Origin: CAZPUS01 sp964589825
GTDB lineage: Bacteria > Fibrobacterota > Chitinivibrionia > Chitinivibrionales > WJKA01
Reading direction: 5' to 3'
DNA: 58,975 nucleotides
NCBI GenBank assembly: GCA_964589825.1
Contig: CAZPUS010000018.1
Location: 1 to 58,975 of the forward strand
The position numbers were made by a program, and so were the translations under genes. A model generated the notes under the pieces. The model was not told the origin of the DNA. It made no database searches and saw only the letters and a program-made list of their open reading frames with translations. The stretch's first letter is position 1, and each line of letters starts with the position of its first letter. Positions 42,960-51,459 of the stretch are shown in pieces.

Positions 42960-44036
42960 TTAATCTTTATACTGTGTTGCAACCCATTGACTGTATTCTT
43001 CTCCCCCGAGAATTCGTGCCCACCACTCCCTGTGTTCGATATACCAGGTAATGGTTTTCTTTATCCCTTCTTCGAATGACACCGACGGAGAAAAATCCAG
43101 TTCCGAGCGGATTTTTGCGATATTTATTGCATAGCGTCTGTCATGACCGGGACGATCCTTGACATAGGTAATCAGACTATCATGCGGTCTACAAGCAGAT
43201 TCGGGACTTAGTTCATCCATCAATCCGCATAATACCCTTACAAGCGATAGATTGTCTTTTTCGCATTCCCCCCCGACATTGTATGTCTCCCCAAGCCTTC
43301 CCTTTCTGAGTATCGCCTCAATCCCTCTGCAATGATCCTCAACAAATAGCCAGTCGCGTATATTCTTTCCATCACCATATATTGGCAGTTTTTTGCCCTG
43401 CAGCATGTTTATAATCATAAGCGGGATGAGTTTTTCCGGATACTGATAGGGACCGTAATTATTGGAGCAGTTGCTTATGGTAACCGGCAGCCCGTAGGTA
43501 TGAAAATAGGCACGTACAAGATGATCGGATCCCGCTTTGCTCGCTGAATACGGCGAGTTAGGCGCATACGGTGTATCCTCGGTAAAGGCAGGGTCATTGA
43601 ACCCCAGTGTGCCGTACACCTCATCGGTTGATACATGGTGAAAGCGATGCGTCTCATGGATGGTACTGCCATCGGTTCCATCGCTCATCCACACATTTCT
43701 GGCCGCTTTCAGCAACGTATGCGTTCCCGTGATGTTGGTGCGCACGAATGCGTCGGGCCCGTGAATCGAGCGATCGACGTGTGTCTCGGCAGCAAAATTG
43801 ACTATATGGGTTATATCGTACTCCAGCAGGATATTTTTTACGAGGTCAAAATCACAAATGTCACCATGAACAAAAAAAGATCGTTCGGTATCGAGTACCG
43901 ATGCAATACTCTCTTTGTTACCCGCATAGCTCAAATTATCGAGTATAACGATAGTATCGTCGGGCATATGATTTCGCCAGTAATGAACGAAATTTGCCCC
44001 TATAAATCCGGCTCCTCCAGTGATAAGTATATTCAT
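42960..44036 (-). CDS. rfbB: dTDP-glucose 4,6-dehydratase
   Basis: 358 aa extended SDR enzyme using NAD+. The N-terminal ITGGAGFIGANFVHYW binds the cofactor. FAAETHVDRSIHGPDAF, HVSTDEVYGTLG with catalytic Thr-Asp-Glu, and YSASKAGSDHLVRA (Tyr and Lys) are diagnostic. It makes dTDP-4-keto-6-deoxyglucose. AAAGG lies seven bases before the ATG. The rfbA start is 28 bases downstream of its stop. Confidence 0.97.
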   Translation of the reverse strand: MNILITGGAGFIGANFVHYWRNHMPDDTIVILDNLSYAGNKESIASVLDTERSFFVHGDICDFDLVKNILLEYDITHIVNFAAETHVDRSIHGPDAFVRTNITGTHTLLKAARNVWMSDGTDGSTIHETHRFHHVSTDEVYGTLGFNDPAFTEDTPYAPNSPYSASKAGSDHLVRAYFHTYGLPVTISNCSNNYGPYQYPEKLIPLMIINMLQGKKLPIYGDGKNIRDWLFVEDHCRGIEAILRKGRLGETYNVGGECEKDNLSLVRVLCGLMDELSPESACRPHDSLITYVKDRPGHDRRYAINIAKIRSELDFSPSVSFEEGIKKTITWYIEHREWWARILGGEEYSQWVATQYKD

Positions 44037-44135
44037 TATCCGGCCTTTGTTGTTGAGAAAAGTAAAAATAAAATACTACACTAAAAATGCCGCCTGAAAA
44101 CAAGGATGGCTTTGATGAAGACCTCATTTAAGTGT

Positions 44136-44684
44136 CTAATCGAATTTCTCTGCATCCTTAAACGCGACACCCTGTGCATCTTTCGCAGAAACGACCGGTT
44201 TTTTGCCCCCGGCAAGCGGCCACTCTATCCCCAAATCGGGATCGGACCACAAAATCGTGTGCTCACACTCGGGCGTATATACATCGCTGCATTTGTACAC
44301 AAGATCGGCCTCTTCCCCGGTTACCAGAAAACCATGGGCAAACCCGGGTGGTATCCACATTATTTTTTTGTTCTCCTGCGAAAGATATTCACCCGTCCAC
44401 TTCCCGAATGTCTCGGAGGATGTACGCAGATCGACCGCTACATCGAAGACTTCACCCCTTACCACCCGCACCAGCTTCCCCTGGGGATGACACAGCTGAT
44501 AATGCAAACCCCGCAGAATACCGTGTGCCGATCTGCTGTGGTTGTCCTGTACGAACATACAGGGAATTCCAAGCTCCCTGAACTTATCATGATGCCACGT
44601 TTCCATAAAAAAACCGCGTTCGTCACCAAAGACCTGCGGCTGTATCAGTTTAACGTCCGGTATGGGAGTCGCACTCTGATGCAT
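44136..44684 (-). CDS. rfbC: dTDP-4-dehydrorhamnose 3,5-epimerase
   Basis: 182 aa cupin-fold enzyme. DERGFFMETWHHDKF, NHSRSAHGILRGLHYQ (catalytic His) and VDLRTSSETFGKW are the family signatures, with GFAHGFLVTGEEAD following. AGGAG lies just before the ATG. It completes three of the four dTDP-L-rhamnose steps encoded here. 99 bases separate it from rfbB. Confidence 0.96.
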   Translation of the reverse strand: MHQSATPIPDVKLIQPQVFGDERGFFMETWHHDKFRELGIPCMFVQDNHSRSAHGILRGLHYQLCHPQGKLVRVVRGEVFDVAVDLRTSSETFGKWTGEYLSQENKKIMWIPPGFAHGFLVTGEEADLVYKCSDVYTPECEHTILWSDPDLGIEWPLAGGKKPVVSAKDAQGVAFKDAEKFD

Positions 44685-44756
44685 ACATGCTCCTGAGATA
44701 GGTTATTTCTGTGTAGGGAAAATACAATACTTACCGAGGCCTTCGCTGAATAGTAT

Positions 44757-44816
44757 AACCTAAACTGAGCGATTGTTTTGACGAACGATGCTGTGAGTCG
44801 TGCTGTTCAGCACACA
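44757..44816 (+). repeat. Left-arm copy of the palindromic repeat at the 3' end of nadE
   Basis: AACCTAAACTGAGCGATTG, then TTGACGAACGATGCTGTGAG and TCGTGCTGTTCAGCACACAA match the left arm of the copy at 39273. The match runs into the last codons and TGA (44807-44809) of the leftward nadE gene, so part of its tail may derive from the repeat. Confidence 0.75.
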
Positions 44817-45805
44817 ATTTCAGGCACCGCTCCAGCGAGTACCGGTGCCATGTGTAAATAACCGGTAGTACGCCGCTTGATATCGATGTCTGTGAATACG
44901 CGCTGTATCTGTTCTTCGCGCAGTCCCGTCTCTGCGGTTATATGTGCGGCAGGAATATCGTTGTTTTTGGCATACAGACAGATATCCATTTTATCATACG
45001 GTAGTGAAAAGTAGAATTCATCCTGGCCTTGCGGCAATGAATACGTATCGGTTGTGGGCGGCCGGGAACGTATGTCTTCCGGGACCCCCAGATACTCGGC
45101 CAGCTGGTACACCTGTGTTTTGTACAAATGGGCTATAGGCTTGACATCTGCAGCACCATCACCCAGTTTCACGAAAAAGCCCTGATCATACTCCAATCGA
45201 TTCGGTGTGCCGGCCACTGCATAGTTGAGCCGGTCTGCATGATAGTATTCGAGCATTTTTCTAATACGTTGTTTGAAATTGGTCGCCGCCACTATGTGAA
45301 GATACGCCTTCAGAGGGAGGCGTTTCTTGATCGTAGTGCCGTCCGGTCCCTGCGCAACAAGGGAAAAAATATTATACCGTCCCCCTTCCTGTGTCACGTT
45401 CGGTATCACGATCTTGGATTTCCAGCCGCCTGTGTATTCTGGTATCACGCTGCGTACCGCCTCGTCGTACCGGCGATAGAACCCGACGGATTCCAGAATT
45501 CCTGAAATGTTTTCATATACCTTCTCGATGCCGAATGCATCCGCAATGCGTGCACTCAAATCCTCGGTCTCTTCGGCAGAATGACGCTCCGGCATCTGCA
45601 GTGCCAGCACCTTCTTCGGCCCCACTGCGCGGGCACACAGTGCCGCGGTTACACTGCTGTCTATGCCGCCTGATACGCCCACGACGAGCCCGCGACGTTT
45701 CAATGAGCCGGACAGCGCATGACGCAGGTGGTCACATATACGGGTGGTTTCTTGTGCACAGTCGAGATCGAGAATCGATTCCGTTATGGTCGTCTTTTCA
45801 CTCAT
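44807..45805 (-). CDS. nadE: NH3-dependent NAD synthetase (NadE-like PP-loop ATPase)
   Basis: 332 aa. The PP-loop VVGVSGGIDSSVTAALCA is exact, with HIVAATNFKQRIRKMLEYYHADRLNYAVAGTPNRLEYDQGFFVKLGDGAADVKPIAHLYKTQVYQLA as in NAD synthetases. The glutaminase domain is absent, so ammonia must come from elsewhere. It is about 50 residues longer than the usual NH3-dependent enzyme. Placement between asnB-type and rfb genes, in a surface polysaccharide locus, raises the possibility that it amidates or adenylates a sugar acid or lipid instead. The last residues may be encoded by repeat-derived DNA. Confidence 0.85.
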   Translation of the reverse strand: MSEKTTITESILDLDCAQETTRICDHLRHALSGSLKRRGLVVGVSGGIDSSVTAALCARAVGPKKVLALQMPERHSAEETEDLSARIADAFGIEKVYENISGILESVGFYRRYDEAVRSVIPEYTGGWKSKIVIPNVTQEGGRYNIFSLVAQGPDGTTIKKRLPLKAYLHIVAATNFKQRIRKMLEYYHADRLNYAVAGTPNRLEYDQGFFVKLGDGAADVKPIAHLYKTQVYQLAEYLGVPEDIRSRPPTTDTYSLPQGQDEFYFSLPYDKMDICLYAKNNDIPAAHITAETGLREEQIQRVFTDIDIKRRTTGYLHMAPVLAGAVPEIVC

Positions 45806-45877
45806 AATGATATACGCGCTCCTTGGTAACGTGTTAAAAATAGGGTCGACGCGCCCGGTGAGCCGGCATGGTCCGTT

Positions 45878-47863
45878 TCAGGCAGCCGTTTCTTGCCGCT
45901 TGTCAATAAACCTGTCGAGGTTTACGCTATGGGCCCGGTGATGCGCATCGAATCCATCGATAAAATAATGATACAACACCTGCGTGGAAATGATGCCCGC
46001 AAGCGCCATACCTTCTACTTCGCTCGTGCTTTTACCCTCCCGTGCTTTTTTCCACAACAGCGATACCCGACCTGGATTGAATATGCCGGTATGTGACAGA
46101 TATGCCTCACTGAGCATATCATCGATATACGAGCCTTTGTCCAATGCGGTAAAGGTCTGCTGAATCGGTGCCCGGTAGGGATGCTTTGATCTCTTGGTTA
46201 CCGTGTCGGGTACCAGGCCGGAAAACGCTTTTTTCAGGATATGCTTTTCATTCATGCCGAGAACCTTCCACACGGTGGGAATGGTCGCAGCCAAGTCCAT
46301 CAGGCGATGATCGAGATACGGAAGCCTGATTTCGAGCGAATGTGCCATGGCCACCCGGTCACCCTGAGATGACAGCAGATAATTGCTCAGAAAAAGGCTT
46401 TGTTCCAGATATTGCGCACGTGACAGGATATCTCGTTCATTGAAATGCGGCGGCAGCGCGGCATCAAACGCACGCACGCAATCGGAATCCGTGAGCTTTT
46501 CACGTGTCCGGTCCGAGAAAAAACCTTTCGTTTTTGCCGTGTTCTTCCATCGCAGCCTGTGTGAGTACAAAGGGTCCTGTGTATCATGAATACCCTGCAT
46601 GAAAAAATGCATGGCCATTTTTTGTGCAGCACTGTTGGTGAAAATATGCGGATGCAGTGTCTGCAGTAGTACACGCCGCCGATCGCTTTCCGGCTGCCGG
46701 GCAATGAATGCGCGTGCCAGGGCTTCCCTGAATATATTGTAGCCCCCGAAAAATTCGTCTGCACCTTCCCCGGTAAGTACGACCTTAAGACCGGACATAT
46801 GGACAAGACGGGACAATAAATACAGCGGCACCGGCGCCGTACGCAGCAACGGTTTTTCGGTATGCCAGATCACCTCCCTGAATGCCCCGGCGATATCCGT
46901 GTTGGACGCGGTGATCTCTTTGTGTCCTGCCCCGAGAGCGGCAACCATCTCCTGCTGATACGTCCCTTCGTCAAATGCCCGCTCCTGAAAACGAATGCCG
47001 AAAGTGCTGACATCTTTGTCAAAATGCGTTACCACACAAGCACTGAGTCCTGATGAATCGAGCCCGCCGCTCAGATACGCGCCGACCGGCACATCGGCTC
47101 GCAGACGTATCCTGGTCGCATCGACAAGCAACTCCCGCACCCGGTGTGCAAGCACATCCGGTGTTTCCTTGGAGCGCTCCTGCTTTGTATAATACGGAAT
47201 GCGCCAAAACCGCTCGGTTGTAACACCTTTGTGAGAGACCAGCCAGTAATGACCCGGCTGCACCTCGGTGACCCCTGTAAAGGCCGTCTCTGCCGGCAAC
47301 GTGGTCCACAGGGTAAATACCTGGTCCAGTGCATCCGTGCTGATTTCACGCGGTACCCCTGCAGCGAACACCCCTTTAATTTCAGAAGAAAAATACAGGC
47401 GGTTATCGTGAATGGCCACATGCAGCGGCCGAATGCCGATACGGTCACGTGCAAGAAACAACTCCTGTGTACATCTATTCCATATGGCGACAGCGAACTG
47501 CCCGTTAAGTCGTTCAAGGCATGCCGCCCCCTCCTGCTCGTACAGGTGTAGAATGACCTCGGTATCGCAGTTGGTGGAAAAGGTGTGTCCTTTTCCGCGC
47601 AGTTCTTCACGCAGCTCGGGATAATTGTACACTTCACCGTTGTACACGATCCAGAGGCTTCCGTCTTCGTTGCCAATGGGCTGTGTGCCGCTCTTAAGAT
47701 CGATTATACTCAGCCGTGTTTGCGCAAGCCCCGCATGATCGTCGATATAAATACCGCTTTCATCCGGCCCCCGATGCCGCTGTACTGCAATCATACGCGC
47801 GAGCGTGTCAGGATCGAGCCGCCGCACTCCGGTAAGTGATACTATGCCTGCGATACCGCACAT
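45878..47863 (-). CDS. Asparagine synthase-type glutamine amidotransferase (AsnB-like)
   Basis: 661 aa. N-terminal glutaminase with Cys2 (MCGIAGIV), RHRGPDESG, TRLSIIDLKSG and YNGEVYNYPELREEL. The synthetase half has the PP-loop VGAYLSGGLDSSG at about 260 and TGEGADEFFGGY. It could make asparagine, but similar proteins are regular members of exosortase-associated polysaccharide loci, where they probably amidate a sugar or protein. Length is near that of these amidotransferases and longer than E. coli AsnB. It lies 14 bases downstream of the carrier protein gene and 73 upstream of nadE. Confidence 0.93.
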   Translation of the reverse strand: MCGIAGIVSLTGVRRLDPDTLARMIAVQRHRGPDESGIYIDDHAGLAQTRLSIIDLKSGTQPIGNEDGSLWIVYNGEVYNYPELREELRGKGHTFSTNCDTEVILHLYEQEGAACLERLNGQFAVAIWNRCTQELFLARDRIGIRPLHVAIHDNRLYFSSEIKGVFAAGVPREISTDALDQVFTLWTTLPAETAFTGVTEVQPGHYWLVSHKGVTTERFWRIPYYTKQERSKETPDVLAHRVRELLVDATRIRLRADVPVGAYLSGGLDSSGLSACVVTHFDKDVSTFGIRFQERAFDEGTYQQEMVAALGAGHKEITASNTDIAGAFREVIWHTEKPLLRTAPVPLYLLSRLVHMSGLKVVLTGEGADEFFGGYNIFREALARAFIARQPESDRRRVLLQTLHPHIFTNSAAQKMAMHFFMQGIHDTQDPLYSHRLRWKNTAKTKGFFSDRTREKLTDSDCVRAFDAALPPHFNERDILSRAQYLEQSLFLSNYLLSSQGDRVAMAHSLEIRLPYLDHRLMDLAATIPTVWKVLGMNEKHILKKAFSGLVPDTVTKRSKHPYRAPIQQTFTALDKGSYIDDMLSEAYLSHTGIFNPGRVSLLWKKAREGKSTSEVEGMALAGIISTQVLYHYFIDGFDAHHRAHSVNLDRFIDKRQETAA

Positions 47864-47876
47864 GATAGTGTAGGAT

Positions 47877-48164
47877 TCATTCCCGGGTAGAGGTTTGGGC
47901 CGATATCTCCTGCTGCTGATTGGCCTGTTTCTTTTCCAGAAATACCTGCAGATTCTGAAGTGTGTCGAGGTTTTCCGGCAGCATCTCCGTATCGTCTATG
48001 GAAATGCCGAACTTCTCTTCGATAAACGTCACTACCTCAAGAATACCGGTGGAGTCGATAATTCCGCTTTCAAGAAAGGATGTATCGTCCCCGAGCTGTC
48101 CGTCATCCTCTCCAAAAAGAAAATTGTCCACAATGAATTGTCTGATTTCTTCGCTGTAGCTCAT
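47877..48164 (-). CDS. Acyl carrier protein
   Basis: 95 aa. I chose ATG 48164 because AGGAGG lies directly upstream; the frame is open for 47 more codons that overlap the acyltransferase gene and are not conserved. The phosphopantetheine serine is in FLESGIIDSTGILEVV (DST in place of the usual DSL). Helices with acidic faces follow the ACP pattern, and a Gln-rich tail ends it. With the AMP ligase upstream and two acyltransferases nearby it likely carries an activated acyl or amino-acyl group for polysaccharide decoration. Confidence 0.92.
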   Translation of the reverse strand: MSYSEEIRQFIVDNFLFGEDDGQLGDDTSFLESGIIDSTGILEVVTFIEEKFGISIDDTEMLPENLDTLQNLQVFLEKKQANQQQEISAQTSTRE

Positions 48165-48207
48165 ACACCCTCCTATTTTTTTATGATGAGTAGATTGACT
48201 GCATAAT

Positions 48208-48795
48208 TTAGGAATAAAATGCGTTGCAAAAATCGGCCACCCGGTCCGAGCATATAAGATGAAGATTCTCCTGCACCCTGCTATGATCCCAATTCCACCA
48301 TGCAATAGAGAGCAGTTTAGTTACCACATCTTCATTGAATCTGTATTTAATAATTTTTTGTGGGTTACCGACAACTATCGCATAATCGGGAACATCTTTA
48401 GTTACCAGACAATGCGCACCTACAACGGCTCCGTTGCCCACCGTAGCACCCGCGACTATTTTAGCCCCCCGTCCTATCCAGACATCATTTTTAATAATGA
48501 TATCACCTCTTCTTCTGGGGTAAGCGGGGAACTCATCAACTTTGTGTTCGGTAACGGGAAAGGGATACGTGGATACCCAGTTGGTACGATGGTCATTCAC
48601 AAGAAGCAACTCGACTTCTTCGGCAATAGAACAATATTTGCCAATGTAAAGACATCCGTGTGTTCTCCCTTTGATTATCCGGGGCTCCCCATAGGTGTAA
48701 TCTCCGATAGAATAACATCTGTATTCGTTTTTCTGATTTGTAAACAACAAACTTTTCTTGTTACAGAACAATCGAATAATATTTTTAAAAATCAC
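48208..48795 (-). CDS. Left-handed beta-helix acyltransferase (CatB/XAT type)
   Basis: 195 aa. Hexapeptide repeats form the beta-helix: GCLYIGKYCSIAEEVELLL, then DIIIKNDVWIGRGAKIVAGATVGNGAVVGAHCLVTKDVPDYAIVVGNP. The loop with VNDHRTNWVSTYPF carries the catalytic His. These enzymes acetylate sugars or antibiotics; here a sugar in the surface polymer is likely. The C-terminal WWNWD helix is typical of the family. It is 43 bases upstream of the carrier protein start. Confidence 0.9.
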   Translation of the reverse strand: MIFKNIIRLFCNKKSLLFTNQKNEYRCYSIGDYTYGEPRIIKGRTHGCLYIGKYCSIAEEVELLLVNDHRTNWVSTYPFPVTEHKVDEFPAYPRRRGDIIIKNDVWIGRGAKIVAGATVGNGAVVGAHCLVTKDVPDYAIVVGNPQKIIKYRFNEDVVTKLLSIAWWNWDHSRVQENLHLICSDRVADFCNAFYS

Positions 48796-48850
48796 GTGAA
48801 CTCCTTGCAGCTCCTTATATTTTTTCCGTTTTTTGGGAAAACACTACACA

Positions 48851-49690
48851 TTATCTACCTGTAAGTGTCGTATTTTTCCCATCATTATGCAGTACATCAA
48901 TAATTCTGTTGCATAAAAGCCCGGATGCCATTTTGGCAAAGAATTCATTAGGATGCGAATCGGATTCTGTCTTTGCATATTCATTTTTCATATACTTTTC
49001 ATTTCCCGTTTCAAGTGAATAAAAATCCCACAAATAAATGTTATCTCCCTTTTCATTCCAAGTATTGATAATCCAGTCCACAAAATCAGCTAGCCTTTCT
49101 GCCTGTGCTTTGCTCATTTTAGATTTAACCAGAACCGTCGGGGTCCATATCAGAAACCGGGTTTCTGGGAATTCATGCATCTTTTTTTTTAGCGCATCAT
49201 ACTGACGTTTGTAATTTTCGATTCTTTTTTCAGATGACGTCACATCGGGTTGACCAATGTCTTCTTTTGTCAAACCCACCGGGAAACAGTGCTTCCAGAT
49301 TACCATGTCATAATGGGGTGTTATCATCTCCAAGGTTGGTTCACCTTTATACGGAGAATTTCCAGCATTATTTACCCAGATATTCCAATAATCGTAGGGA
49401 TAATTATCCCATCCGTAGGGTTTGGATTTAGGGAACGCCTGTTCTGTAATAAAAATGTGTGTCGTACCTGAATCTTTTCTGTTTTCTATACACTCCTTGA
49501 CACCAGCTTCCCATATAATCCTACCGGTACTGTGATGCAAAAAGAGAACAGAAACATCGCTGGTGGTATCCGGTTGTTTTACCACTGAAGAGGTGCTCGT
49601 TACTTTACTAAAAAGGGTGCTCCTGAAAAAGAACACCACTACTGCTATACTAAATACGATTACTGCTGCTGTTACAATCCGCATAATCAT
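48851..49690 (-). CDS. Membrane-anchored SGNH-like hydrolase/acetyltransferase, unclassified
   Basis: 279 aa. An N-terminal membrane helix at about 4-24 is followed by an exported domain beginning VSVLFLHHSTGRIIW, where HHSTG takes the place of the GDS nucleophile block. SDSHPNEFFAKMA near the end supplies a D-x-HPN catalytic pair, and FLIWTPTVLV lies between. This order resembles SGNH-fold esterases or O-acyltransferases that modify exported polysaccharides. The block 1 form is atypical, so I call the fold with moderate confidence and no substrate. Its neighbours are the AMP ligase and the XAT acyltransferase. Confidence 0.7.
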   Translation of the reverse strand: MIMRIVTAAVIVFSIAVVVFFFRSTLFSKVTSTSSVVKQPDTTSDVSVLFLHHSTGRIIWEAGVKECIENRKDSGTTHIFITEQAFPKSKPYGWDNYPYDYWNIWVNNAGNSPYKGEPTLEMITPHYDMVIWKHCFPVGLTKEDIGQPDVTSSEKRIENYKRQYDALKKKMHEFPETRFLIWTPTVLVKSKMSKAQAERLADFVDWIINTWNEKGDNIYLWDFYSLETGNEKYMKNEYAKTESDSHPNEFFAKMASGLLCNRIIDVLHNDGKNTTLTGR

Positions 49691-49800
49691 TCCTTTCGGT
49701 TAGTATGAAAACCTATTGAACTTCAAACTCAACGCTTATCGTAAGTGAAAAGCGCTTTTATAGATGTGTGGAACACGGTATGCCCCGCAAATAAGCATGC

Positions 49801-51354
49801 TCAGGTTTGGTTTGAAATATATTTTCTACACTGAGCCCTGTCTATTTTCCCGTTTTCCTTTTTAGGGAGTCTTTTCATAATGACGATGTTACCCGGAACT
49901 TTGTAGCTGGGCAGCATTTTTGATACTGCACTGAATATCGTACTGATCTTACAGGATTCATCGCGAACGGCCACAAGTGCCACCATTGCGGTCCCGAGAA
50001 GGGAATCTTCAACATCGAGCACTATCGCTTCTAGAAGCTTTTCTGTCGCCATCAATGCGTCTTCTACTTCCTGCAGATTGATGCGATGTCCCCCGACCTT
50101 GCACATATTGTCTTTTCGTCCGGTTACATACAAAAAACCATTATTATCCACATACCCCATATCGGATGTATGATACCCATATGTATCAAGTACTTGTTTT
50201 GTTGTTTCTTTGTCATTCCAGTAGCCTTTCATAATGTTGTCTCCACTTGCAACCAGCTCACCCACACTTCCAGCCGGAACAGCGTGTCCCTTTTTGTCAA
50301 GAATTTTTATCGTTACCCCTGGAATTGGTTTGCCGATGGAATCCATTTTTTCAGAAAACAGCGCAGGCTCAAGATATGTCAGTCTCGCGGACGCCTCTGT
50401 CGCCCCATACATTATATAAATTTCCGTATGATGCGGAAGCGCTGCCCTGAGCTCTTTTTTAATCTGCATAGCCATATGGCCACCCGCCTGAGTGCAATAT
50501 CGTAACGACGGCAGCCTGTCTCGATATTCTCTTAATGGAGATTTATGCAGAAGGTATGCATATGTCGAAGGGACCCCCGCAAATCCTGTTACATGCTCCT
50601 GCTCCATTTGTGAAAGGACAGAAGCAGGATATGCGAACGTGTTATTTATTACTATCGTACCTCCTGCCGCAATGTGGGTGTTAAGCAACGATTTGCCCAT
50701 AACGTAAAAAAATGGCAGTACCACCATTTGTACGTCATTATGTGTCAAATGAAGATATGAACAAATCGAAAGGGTATTCGAAACAAGATTTTTATGAGAA
50801 AGCATAACCCCTTTTGGGGCACCTGTCGATCCTGATGTGTATATTATTGATGCAAGATCATTCTCATTAATGATTTTTTGTTCTTTTCGTACCGACGTCT
50901 TACAAGACGTAGTATAGATATCGTCCCAGTGATATATCGGTATACCGTGGACGGATGAGTACCGGCTTTTTCCTCTTACCAGCAGTATATCGATACTCTC
51001 GGGTAACTGCGTATGGACAAGCAATGATTCGAGACGTTGAGATGCGATTATGCACCACGGTTTAAGCTCGTTCAGTATCGGACTAAGCGCCGGTGGTTTC
51101 AAACCGGGGCTCAGCGGCACACACACACCGCCCGCTTTGAGAATTCCGTAATAGGCAACAACGTAGTCGATGGAATTTTCGAACAATATGACTACCCTTT
51201 CACCCTGTTCAATTCCATGTGACAAAAGCCAATGTGCCGTATTCTCCGAATACGTATCGAGTTGCCTATAGGCAATCCGCTGTTTTTGGTGAACAATCGC
51301 AGTCTTATCGGGATATTTTTTAGTGCTTGAGTAAAGAAATTGATGCAACAACAT
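49801..51354 (-). CDS. AMP-forming acyl-CoA synthetase/ligase, exosortase-locus type
   Basis: 517 aa. ATG 51354 follows AGGGG; an earlier ATG lacks a site. The adenylation motifs are intact: IIYTSGSTGAPKGVMLSH (A3), a YGATEAS (A5) turn, YHTSDMGY (A7), TGRKDNMCKVGGHRINLQEVE (A8) and NGKIDR (A10 lysine). It activates a carboxylic acid as the adenylate and probably loads the acyl carrier protein of this locus. A ligase, carrier protein and asnB-type protein together recall the ligase/amidotransferase pair of exosortase A loci. The acid could be a fatty, hydroxy or amino acid. Confidence 0.92.
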   Translation of the reverse strand: MLLHQFLYSSTKKYPDKTAIVHQKQRIAYRQLDTYSENTAHWLLSHGIEQGERVVILFENSIDYVVAYYGILKAGGVCVPLSPGLKPPALSPILNELKPWCIIASQRLESLLVHTQLPESIDILLVRGKSRYSSVHGIPIYHWDDIYTTSCKTSVRKEQKIINENDLASIIYTSGSTGAPKGVMLSHKNLVSNTLSICSYLHLTHNDVQMVVLPFFYVMGKSLLNTHIAAGGTIVINNTFAYPASVLSQMEQEHVTGFAGVPSTYAYLLHKSPLREYRDRLPSLRYCTQAGGHMAMQIKKELRAALPHHTEIYIMYGATEASARLTYLEPALFSEKMDSIGKPIPGVTIKILDKKGHAVPAGSVGELVASGDNIMKGYWNDKETTKQVLDTYGYHTSDMGYVDNNGFLYVTGRKDNMCKVGGHRINLQEVEDALMATEKLLEAIVLDVEDSLLGTAMVALVAVRDESCKISTIFSAVSKMLPSYKVPGNIVIMKRLPKKENGKIDRAQCRKYISNQT

Positions 51355-51459
51355 GTTTTCCCCTGGGATCCATACCTTCAACGTATGCAATTAGTGCACT
51401 GGTCACCTTACCCCTGTATTAACCCTGTCTTTTCTGCAATCTGCATACCCGGTCGTGTG

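Noticed and set aside
48165..48305. Longer form of the acyl carrier protein
   Set aside because: The ATG at 48164 has an AGGAGG site; the upstream frame overlaps the acyltransferase gene and is not ACP-like.
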